A DNA stretch of 64,000 nt from Rubricoccus marinus. GTDB lineage: Bacteria; Bacteroidota; Rhodothermia; Rhodothermales; Rubricoccaceae. The stretch lies in assembly GCF_002257665.1 (NCBI RefSeq), contig NZ_MQWB01000011.1, forward strand, positions 62,001-126,000, read 5' to 3'. Positions 1 to 8,300 of the stretch are shown here, piece by piece. Below the pieces are notes generated by a model. It searched no databases. It was not told where the DNA came from and saw nothing but the letters and a program-made list of their open reading frames with translations. A program made the translations under genes and the position numbers. Positions within the stretch are counted from its first letter, which is position 1. Each line of letters begins with the position of its first letter.

Positions 1-11
1 CTCCGGCGCCG

Positions 12-3000
12 CTAGGCTGCCCGGCGCAGCGCGCCCCGCCCCTCACCGCCTCGGATCTCGACCACAGGCCGGTGCTCCGTCACCGCCCGGAGGACGCCCG
101 TCGTCCTCCCCCCTGTCGGGACGAAGAACCGGGTGCGGAAGGCATGGACCTCGGCGAAGACCCCGTCGGCCTCCAGCTCGCGCATCGCGGCCAGGTCCGG
201 CCCCACGAGTTCGATCCGGGGCTCGTTCGCCACACGTCGGCGGCGGAGTTGCCAGCCGTTGGCGAGATCGGCCTCAGCTCCGGCTACCAGGCGCTCAGCC
301 AGCGCGTCGGGCGTGATCTTGACGCGGTCGCCAGAGGCCCCGAGAGCCTTGAGCGTCGCGCTCAGGTGCTCCGGCATGACGGCCCGGCCGATCATGCGCT
401 CGCCCGCGTCCGTCTGGGCGCGGTAGATCCTCGGGTGCCCCGCGATCCGGTCCCAGATGGGCAGGATGGTCCCGGTCACGAGATGGATGGGCTCGGTCGT
501 GAACTCAGGCGCGGCGTCGACGCCAGCGGCCCAGAGCGCCTTGGCGTCGTCCGTGGGTACGGGCCGGTGGCCTCCCTCCTCCCCTGCCCTGTTGATCTCG
601 GTCTCGTCCATCAGCCGGTTCGAGCGCACGCCGACCCGGCGCACGCGTTGGACGATGCGTCCGGTCTCGGTCGTCCGGCTCCCGGCGCGGAAGAGCGCGT
701 AGGGCTGTCCGCTCCGGCGGTTCTGGACGAACCCGAGCCACGAGCCCATCGCCTGAGAGTCTTTGGCCCAGCGCCAGATTTCGTCCCAGTCCACGATCTC
801 CGTCCGCCGCGTGAGCTCCAGCGTCACGACCTGCGTCGTCGCGCCGGACCGCTCGTGCGTGTAGACGAGCCGCTCGTCGGTCTTGACCACGCGCTCGGCC
901 CGAATCGTCTCGACGCCGAGGTCGAGCGTCCCTGCCTCCCGAGCCGCCTCGGTGGCCTCAAGGAGGTAGCCGTACCATGAATCGAAGACGGCGTCCATGG
1001 CGCCGGTTTGGAGCGAGAGCAAGCGGTTCAAGAACTTCGGCACCTCGGGGACGGCGCTCACGTTGAGCTGCCCGTCCTGGTCCAGAACCTTGATGCCCAT
1101 CTGCTCCTCGACGAGCGCCGGCGTGACGCCCGAGGCGACCGCCCGACCCTCGCCCCGGTAGAGGTCGACGAACCAGTTGTGCAGGCTGGCGCGGGAGAGC
1201 GGGGTCTCCAGGTTGAACTCGCTCGACAAGAGGCCCTGGCTCGCCGTCTGCCGCTGGCCCTTCGTGAGCGCGCCGAGTTGGTCGAGCCGCCGCGCGATGG
1301 TGGAGAGGAAGCGGCGCTGGGCTTTGAGGTTGGTGGTCACGAGCACGAGCTCAGGCGGGCACGCCTGGTTGGCCCGGTGGACCCGGCCCATGCCCTGCAC
1401 GCACCGCGCGCTGCTCCAGCCGGGCTCGACGCAGTAGAGGACCCGGCGCTGCTGGTTCTCGGCCGCGAGATCGGCGTGGTAGCTCCGGCCGGTGCCGCCG
1501 GCCTGGCTGAAGACGAGCACCCGGCGCTTGCCCGCCATGAACTCGTCGGCCTCGGCGTTGCACGTCCGCCTCGTCCGGCGCTCCTCGACGACCTGCTCGA
1601 TGCCATCGACGGTCTTGGTGACGAACCGCCGCGATCTGCCCGTCACCTCGGCCACGGCGTCGGGTCCGAAGTGGGCGACGACCTGGTCGAGCACGCCGTG
1701 GGGCACGGACACCGCCCCCACCTCCAGCATCAGCCGGTCCCTCGCGGCCACGGCCGCAGGCGACTGGACGAAGTCTCCCGCTGCGTTCTTGACGGGCCGC
1801 GAACGGACTCGGCCCTCGTCGTCGAGGTACTCCTCGTAGAGCGTGGTCGGGAAGCTGGCCTCGACGAACTGCAAGAGTTGGTCGCGTGGCGTCACATCGA
1901 GGTCCCGGAGGTCCTCCCCGTTCGCAACGGCCTTCGCGTAGGCTCGCTCGGTGGCCGCCTCCATCGTGGACACCAACTGCACGACGCAGCTCTCGCCCGC
2001 GTCCAAGCGCGCCTCCATGTCCCGGATCAGGCTCGGCGCGCTCATGGCTACCAGCACGTGCAGGAAGAACCGCTGATGGGCGCCCCAGAACTGGCTGTAG
2101 GCTGCGGCCCGGGCGCGCCCGCACTTGTCCGCCTTCGTGACTTCGAGCGCGTCCTGGATGTTGCGGAGCACGACCTGCCACGCCTCGGCGCAGCGGTCAT
2201 AGGTCTGAGCCTGGTGGGATTCGAGGTCGTGGACGAGCGTGCGGTAGTCGACGCCGTCGTAAGAAACGGACCGGGCGAGGTAGAGCCCCATCGACTTCAG
2301 GTCCTTCGCCACCAGCTCCATCGCGGCGATGCCACCGGCACTGACTTTCTCGACGAACGCCTCGACGGTCGGGAAAGGGGTGCCCCGGCCCCAGAGGCCA
2401 AGGCGGGCGGCGTAGGCAAGGTTGGCGACCTCGGTGGCGCCTGTGGCGCTGGCGTAGACGATGCGGGCATTGGGGAGCCGCTCTTGCAACTCCACACCGA
2501 CGAGCGCCCGCTGGGACGCCTTCTGGATGCCTCGGCTGCCCTGACGGTCGAGGGCGGAGGCCATGTTGTGCGATTCGTCGAAGACTACGACGCCCTCGAA
2601 CTCGGCCTCGGAGGATGGCCCACCATCCTCTCCCCCACCGGCGAGCCAGGCCACGACCTGCTCGAGCCGGTCGATGCCGGTCTGCCGGCGGCCGCTGCCG
2701 GCCGCGCCGTCGCGTTCGCGGGGCTTGCCTTTGAGCGTGTCGTAGCTCGCGAAGCAGACGCCCTCGGCCTGCTGAATGGGTCCCTTGCACGCGCCGAGGT
2801 CGAAGACGAAGTCCTCCGGGCCGCCGAGCGCGGTCCAGTCGCGGATGGCGTCGCGCATGAGGTTGCAGTTCTCGGACACCCAGAGGGCGCGGCGGCGCCC
2901 CTGGAGGATGTTGTCGAGGAGGATGGCGGCTGAGGTGTTGTGGGTCACGATGAAGTCGTCCGTGACGTAAAGCCGGGATTCGGCCTCGACCGCGATGCAT

Positions 3001-4502
3001 TGGGCCTCCATATCACCCACGTACTCGACTGACTGGATGTAGCGCCGGGCCGGGTACTTCTCGCGCGGGCCGCACCGCTCAGCCTTCCGGCGGAGACGGA
3101 ACGGCGCCAGCCGGTGGGTGAGTGTGATCGTCGTCGCGAAGCAGTCGCGCTTGGGCGTCTTCTTGACCCGCTTCCGGGCCACGCCGCCGAGGGACTGGAC
3201 AAGGAAGACCACGTCATCGGCGAGACGCTCGGAGGTCGTGTAGTGGATAGTGACCCCACGAGGGTCCGCGTACCCGTCGGAGTCCATGAGCCCACGGAGC
3301 ACGGCGAGCCGGACGGCGACGGTGTTGAAGAGGTAGTCCTCGGGGACCCACTTCTCCCACGCCCGCTTTCCGCAGAGCCCGAGCGCACGGACGCCGTTCA
3401 GAACTGGGTTCCGGTGCTTCGGGAGCCCTCGCGTCGTCCGAGTCCCCCCGGTTACATCGTAGTGGTACTCCCGCGACGGGACCTTCCGGAGCATCGCGCC
3501 CTTTGGAAGAGCCGCCCGGGTCCGTTCGACCATCTCGGCCTCGCCGAGCGTGAGTTGGATGCTGCTCTGGCGGATGCACCCGTCGCCGATCATGACGCCC
3601 AGGAGGTACGGGTCGACCGGGACCTCGCGGGCCTCGAACGCGACCGGGGCCACGAGAGGGACCGAGTGGCAGAGGTGGAGCGACTCGCGGATCTCGCGGA
3701 GCGTCCGGACATCGGGCTTGGGGTAATTGATGCCCCACCCCTTCTTCTGGTAGTACCGCTGGCGCTTCGTCTGTGTGAGCCAGAGGTGGTCGTCCGTGCA
3801 CTCGGTCGCGGAGCCGTCCGAGAACGTCACGCGGTAGACGGCCATCTCGCCCTGCGGGAAGACGCCGGTCACGCGCGTCGGGCGGCCGTCGTCGGAGACG
3901 ACGAGGTCGCCAACCTGGATTTCCCCCATGAACCGCCAACCTGTCGGCGTGAGGACGCGGGCGTGGAGGGGTTGAGCACGGCCTTTTCCAACGCCCGTCG
4001 CGTCGCCGATGAAAAAGCCTTGCCGTGGCCCCTTCTCGTCGGTGCTGGTCCCAGGCAGGTGCGATCTGTGCGCGTCGCCCGTTCGGCAGACGGCCTCCAG
4101 TTGGGCGTCAGAGATCGTGCCGCGCTCCACGAGATGCCGAGGAAGGGTAGGCCGGTAGAAGCACGGCGGCGCGGTGGCCGCGGCCATGGCCGCCGACTCG
4201 ACGAGCCGTGTCGGGTGCGGCTGGCTACCGACGACTCGGACCTGCGGCCGGTAGGCGTCGAACACGGACGCGGTGAGCGCACCGGTCTGGACTGCTTCCG
4301 TCGTCGTCTCGACCGCCAGAGGCTGGGTGTCTGCGAAGGGCCACGATGACGTGGGCTGCGCTGACGGAGCTGACCTGGCCCGTAGGTGAGGAGGCGTCGT
4401 ACCCAGGCTCGCGATTCTGGGTGCGAGGAGGGCAAAGAGGTCGAGTTGTTCGACCGACGTAGCTGCCGCCTTCGAGGCGGCATGGGAGGCGGAGGGAGCC
4501 AT
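12..4502 (-). CDS. Strawberry-notch-like DExD/H helicase interrupted by an intein
   Basis: The product is 1496 aa before splicing and about 1149 aa after it. The N-terminal part matches the Strawberry notch AAA_34 domain: the HPTRLVES and MAAATAP stretch, SDAQLEAVCR, then a Walker A GDATGVGKGR (Lys173) that is split by an intein after Arg175. Past the intein come LLDNILQGRRRALWVSEN, a DESH Walker B box, and a C-terminal Strawberry notch helicase domain with SQAGGTGRSYHADL and QGMGRVHRANQ, the arginine-finger motif VI. I chose the ATG at 4502 because the paralogue at 9750-10268 aligns from the same point; the open frame continues to 4718. Residues 19-23 read QLDLF, a match to the bacterial beta-clamp-binding pentapeptide. 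Family members are common on phages, plasmids and integrative elements; the substrate is unknown. Confidence 0.9.
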   Translation of the reverse strand: MAPSASHAASKAAATSVEQLDLFALLAPRIASLGTTPPHLRARSAPSAQPTSSWPFADTQPLAVETTTEAVQTGALTASVFDAYRPQVRVVGSQPHPTRLVESAAMAAATAPPCFYRPTLPRHLVERGTISDAQLEAVCRTGDAHRSHLPGTSTDEKGPRQGFFIGDATGVGKGRAQPLHARVLTPTGWRFMGEIQVGDLVVSDDGRPTRVTGVFPQGEMAVYRVTFSDGSATECTDDHLWLTQTKRQRYYQKKGWGINYPKPDVRTLREIRESLHLCHSVPLVAPVAFEAREVPVDPYLLGVMIGDGCIRQSSIQLTLGEAEMVERTRAALPKGAMLRKVPSREYHYDVTGGTRTTRGLPKHRNPVLNGVRALGLCGKRAWEKWVPEDYLFNTVAVRLAVLRGLMDSDGYADPRGVTIHYTTSERLADDVVFLVQSLGGVARKRVKKTPKRDCFATTITLTHRLAPFRLRRKAERCGPREKYPARRYIQSVEYVGDMEAQCIAVEAESRLYVTDDFIVTHNTSAAILLDNILQGRRRALWVSENCNLMRDAIRDWTALGGPEDFVFDLGACKGPIQQAEGVCFASYDTLKGKPRERDGAAGSGRRQTGIDRLEQVVAWLAGGGEDGGPSSEAEFEGVVVFDESHNMASALDRQGSRGIQKASQRALVGVELQERLPNARIVYASATGATEVANLAYAARLGLWGRGTPFPTVEAFVEKVSAGGIAAMELVAKDLKSMGLYLARSVSYDGVDYRTLVHDLESHQAQTYDRCAEAWQVVLRNIQDALEVTKADKCGRARAAAYSQFWGAHQRFFLHVLVAMSAPSLIRDMEARLDAGESCVVQLVSTMEAATERAYAKAVANGEDLRDLDVTPRDQLLQFVEASFPTTLYEEYLDDEGRVRSRPVKNAAGDFVQSPAAVAARDRLMLEVGAVSVPHGVLDQVVAHFGPDAVAEVTGRSRRFVTKTVDGIEQVVEERRTRRTCNAEADEFMAGKRRVLVFSQAGGTGRSYHADLAAENQQRRVLYCVEPGWSSARCVQGMGRVHRANQACPPELVLVTTNLKAQRRFLSTIARRLDQLGALTKGQRQTASQGLLSSEFNLETPLSRASLHNWFVDLYRGEGRAVASGVTPALVEEQMGIKVLDQDGQLNVSAVPEVPKFLNRLLSLQTGAMDAVFDSWYGYLLEATEAAREAGTLDLGVETIRAERVVKTDERLVYTHERSGATTQVVTLELTRRTEIVDWDEIWRWAKDSQAMGSWLGFVQNRRSGQPYALFRAGSRTTETGRIVQRVRRVGVRSNRLMDETEINRAGEEGGHRPVPTDDAKALWAAGVDAAPEFTTEPIHLVTGTILPIWDRIAGHPRIYRAQTDAGERMIGRAVMPEHLSATLKALGASGDRVKITPDALAERLVAGAEADLANGWQLRRRRVANEPRIELVGPDLAAMRELEADGVFAEVHAFRTRFFVPTGGRTTGVLRAVTEHRPVVEIRGGEGRGALRRAA
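2937..3977 (-). other. LAGLIDADG intein, class 3 features, in the helicase Walker A motif
   Basis: This is a 347-residue in-frame insertion. Block A contains VLTPTGWRFMGEIQVGDLVV. The two homing-endonuclease motifs are YLLGVMIGDG and VLRGLMDSDG. The C-terminal block is LYVTDDFIVTHN, followed by extein Thr523. Intein residue 1 is Ala instead of the usual Cys/Ser. Block B has Trp66 in HLWLT, block F has Cys327 in QCIAVEAE, and the +1 residue is Thr. That is the Trp-Cys-Thr triplet of class 3 inteins, which do not use a residue-1 nucleophile. Removing it restores GDATGVGKGRTSA, a normal Walker A. The terminal His-Asn and both endonuclease Asp residues are present, so splicing and homing activity both look intact. 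Confidence 0.9.
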
Positions 4503-4540
4503 CGGGTGTTCCAGTTGGCGACTGGTGCGGAACCCTCCAA

Positions 4541-4594
4541 GGGGCTCCGGCCCGCCGCGTTGACGGGCTCGCCCATCGGCCCGGCATCGCGGGG
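4541..4594 (-). promoter_or_regulatory. 54-base conserved leader block upstream of the helicase gene
   Basis: This block ends 38 bases before the helicase start codon and matches 10321-10374 at 52 of 54 positions by my alignment. That is closer than the paralogous coding sequences match each other. Reading frame relative to the gene differs between the copies, so it is probably not coding. Read toward the helicase, it can form two short GC hairpins, GGGC-GA-GCCC and GGGC-CGGA-GCCC. It could be a leader RNA, promoter/operator or recombination site; the sequence does not decide. Confidence 0.55.
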
Positions 4595-4853
4595 GGTGGG
4601 GAAGCCAGCGTTCGACCACGACCTGCCTCTCCTTTCCGGTCCGTCCTCCCCACCCTCGCCCTTCTCTACTCGCCGAGATCAGGAAGGAGAGAGTTGGTTC
4701 GACCGTCGGAAGCCACACGGCGGCGGAGCCAGAGCGAGGGCTCTAGTTTCATGCAAGAAGCGGAGGGCAGGAGAAGCGGTGTGTCGACCGAGCCCAAGCC
4801 ACCAAGCGTGCTCATCTTGTCGCCTAATCACATCCTCCGCCGAAGAACCCCAC

Positions 4854-5390
4854 ATGCCAAGCTTGCTCGCACAGGCGACCCAGGCGGCCGCAGACTCCCT
4901 TTCAGTGGGAGCCGACTGTGAGCCGGACACGTTCGGGTTCTGGTCTGGCCTCGCGTCGATCGTGGGGCTCTTGCTGACGATCTACGGTGTGCACAAAGCA
5001 CGCAAGGGCGAGAAGGCCCAGCAAGCCGCGGCCCGCACGCTGGCTAATGCAGAGGCTCTACGTGACCAGTACACGCGGAAGCAACGTCTCCCGGAATACC
5101 GGAGCAAGCTGGATGCTCACGCGACACGCCTGAACACCCTGCTGAGCGAGTTCACAGCGAACCAAGCGGAGGCCCAGGAGGTCACCAGTCTCATCGTTCA
5201 GACGCTTTCCCTCCTGGTCGTCCACCTGCGAGGCCAGCACCTCGACGTGGTCACCGATCTGTCTCAGCAAATCAAGCAGCGATCCGGACTCATCAACCTG
5301 AAAAGTGGCCAGACCGTCAGGAGCTGTACCCGTCAGATCGTTACGTACCTCGAACTCGTCATCGAAGACGAGCAAGCCAAATCGCTATGA
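4854..5390 (+). CDS. small membrane-anchored coiled-coil protein, first gene of a two-gene cassette
   Basis: The product is 178 aa. A single hydrophobic helix (about residues 28-45, FWSGLASIVGLLLTIYG) is followed by KARKG, suggesting a cytoplasmic C-terminal part. After it comes a long charged, Ala/Gln/Glu-rich helical region predicted to form coiled coils to about residue 120, then a helical tail. I recognise no named family. The ATG at 4854 is the last start before the hydrophobic segment; the open frame reaches back to 4386 over the helicase leader, where it is a shadow. The stop overlaps the next start in an ATGA, so the two proteins are probably made together. The gene contains no copy of the CCAGAGGC decamer, unlike DNA further right. 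Confidence 0.75.
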   Translation: MPSLLAQATQAAADSLSVGADCEPDTFGFWSGLASIVGLLLTIYGVHKARKGEKAQQAAARTLANAEALRDQYTRKQRLPEYRSKLDAHATRLNTLLSEFTANQAEAQEVTSLIVQTLSLLVVHLRGQHLDVVTDLSQQIKQRSGLINLKSGQTVRSCTRQIVTYLELVIEDEQAKSL

Positions 5391-8300
5391 GTAAGACGCA
5401 CTACACTACCGAACAGGCCGCGCGGGTCATAACCGATGTGTTGGATCAGACCCAAGCGGGCGATCTCATCTGGACGCGATCTCGCCCCGCGCTCACTGAC
5501 CTGTCGACGGACCTCTCGGTGCAGCCCAAGGAGCACTTCGAGGCGACGGCGGAGCACGAGCGCTACGTACTTCGGGTGGGTATCGACCAGTCCGGTGACA
5601 TCTCACACACCTTGTTCATTCCTGGGGACGAAGGCGAGCTGACGGCGCTCCGTTCGGATCAACCTGCTCTCCTCGAACCCTACCTGAAAGATCTGTACCG
5701 GGCCGTGACAGCTCAGCGCCGGTTGTTGGAGCGGGCAGGAACTGGGGAGGTGGGGTCGAATCGCGATCTTGCAACGGCGTCTGACCTGGCCTCGTGGGCA
5801 GCGAACCGGCGCGACGCGCAGTCGACACTGCCCCAGCTCGTTCGCCGGTTGGTGACGGCGACGGCGACGGACTTGACTCGGGTCTCCGTCCGTGCGGGGG
5901 AGGGCGTCGGCCTACCGGGATGGGACGGGATTGTCGAGGCCGCTGGGTGGTCCGCTTTCGTACCGGAGGGTCTATCCGTGTGGGAAATGGGCGTCGGGGA
6001 ACCCGAAGGCAAAGCCCAAAAGGATTACCGGAAGCGTACTGACGAGCCTGGGAACATCGATCCGGCTGCGACTACGTTCGTATTTGTGTCACCGAAGCGA
6101 TGGAGGGAGAAAGACGCATGGGTCGAGCGCCGAAAAGCGGATGGGGTCTGGAAGGACGTTCGCGTGATCGACGGAGACGACCTCGAAGCCTGGCTGGAGA
6201 CGGCCCCTTCGGTCCACGCGTGGATCTCGGACCTTCTCGGCAAAGACGTGTGGGAGGCCGAGAGCTTGGAACGGTGGTGGGATGCGTGGTCCGAGGCCAC
6301 GCGCCCTCCTCTCCCCGCGGCGGTCCTGATCTCGGGCCGAGACGAGGAGGTGCAACGCGTGCTGTCGTTCTTGTCCGAGACGGAGGGGTCTACGTCGGTC
6401 GTGGGAGATAGCCAAGATGAGGCCCTCGCGTTCCTCGCAGCAGCGCTTGCCGGGGCTCCGCGGCGCCTCGACCGTTCGCTCATCGTCCGGACGCAGGCCG
6501 CATGGCGGCGGCTGTCGACGTGGCCGACTCCGCTCGTTCTCCTTCCAACGTTTGAGCGTCCTCCGGTCGCGAGCGCCGTTCAGGCTGGGCACCACGTCAT
6601 CGTCCCGCTCGGACGGGAGGCCAAAACGTCGGGGGGCATCCAGCTTCCCCGAGTGCGTCGGGCTGGCATCGAGAAGGCGCTCCAAGAGGCGGGCCTTCTA
6701 CGTGACCGGGCCTCGGACCTCGCGACGCTCGGCCGGCGAAGCCTGTTCTCGCTGCGGCGAAAGCTCGCCGTCAACCCGGACGCGGATCGTCCCGAGTGGG
6801 CGGAGCCCGAACACGCGCGGACGATCGCGCTGGCGGTGCTGGCGGGGTCGTGGAACGACGCGGCCGAGGGCGACCGCGCGGCTGTCGGCGAGATCGCCGG
6901 GCGGAGCTACGACGAAGTCGCGCAGGCGCTGACGCGCTGGGTGAACACGTCGAACCCACCGGTGCGGCGGGTAGGCGAGGTCTGGCTCGTAGCTGCCAAG
7001 GCGGACGCGTGGGCGCTGACGGCGCACGCGCTGACCTCGGACGATCTCGACCGATTCCGTACGGTCGCGCTGACGGTGTTGGGGGGAGACGACCCGGCGC
7101 TCGACCTCCCGCCAGACCAGCGCGCGGGTGCCAGCATCCTGGGTAAGCAGCGCGCGCACTCGCCAATGTTCGTGAACGCCCTGGCCGACACGCTTGCGAT
7201 GATGGCCGTGGCTGACGACGACGTGCCGCTCGTTGGAGGAAGGCGAGGTGCGACCGAAGCTGGGGTGGTCGTCCGCACCGTTCTAGACGCCGCGAACGAG
7301 GACGAGTCGGGGAGGCTCTGGCACGCGGCATCGTCAGCGCTCCCGCTGATGGCCGAGGCCGCGCCGGAGGTGTTCCTGAGCGCTGTGGAGTCGGGCGCCC
7401 GCGACGCCGACGGCCCCGTATTGACCCTCTTTCAGGAGGACACGGGCTTCTTGTCGTCGAGTTCGCCGCACCCATCATTGCTGTGGGCGCTCGAAACGCT
7501 CGCGTGGCATCCGGACTACCTCCCACGGGCCGCGCGCGCGCTGGCGATCCTGACACGACTGGCTCCACCGGTCAAGATCCTTAATCGGCCGTTCAACAGT
7601 CTTCAATCCATTCTGGTGCTCTGGTCGAACGGGACGGCGGCATCGTTGGACGCCCGGGTCCAGATCCTGGACCTCCTCCGCAAATACGAACCGGACGTGG
7701 CGTGGTCTCTCTCGCTCGCGCTTATTCCGTCGGGATCGGACAGTACATCTCCGCCGTCCTCGCCGGCGTACCGAGATTGGAAGCCTGACGACTTGAGACG
7801 TGGGGTCCGGGCTGACGAATTCGACCGAGCGCTCGACGGAGTGGTTCGTCGAGCCAGCGAGTACGCGGCGACCGATGGGGAGCGGTGGGCGGCGCTGGTC
7901 AAGAAGACGGCGTCCTCTGCTTACCCCGTTCGGGACCTGGTTCTCTCTGGATTGGAAGCGCTCGACCCAGATGCTCTGACAGACGATGGGCGGCGGGCGC
8001 TATACCGAACGCTCCGAGAGATCGCGAACCGACATAAGCGCTACCCGGATGCTCAATGGTCGATGTCCCCAGAAGGGATCCAGCGTCTCAACGCACTCGC
8101 GCCAAAATTCGAGCCCACCTCAGCGGTACACCGAAACAGCTGGCTCTTCGATCGTGAGGCCGCCGACGCATTCGTGACGGACGACGAGGACGACTACGAC
8201 GAGCAGAACAGGCTCTGGGCTATCGCGCAGGACACTGCACTCCTGGAGGTCCTGGGAGAGATCGGCGTCGGTGACCTGTCTGCTTGGGTCGACACGCTTT

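Noticed and set aside
1008-2933. 641-codon plus-strand open frame opposite the helicase
   Set aside because: Antisense shadow of the helicase gene, which has clear motifs; no family resemblance or start signal.
2937-3977. Group I intron or frameshift in the helicase gene
   Set aside because: The frame is continuous through the insert and the segment has intein blocks and LAGLIDADG motifs, so it is spliced as protein.
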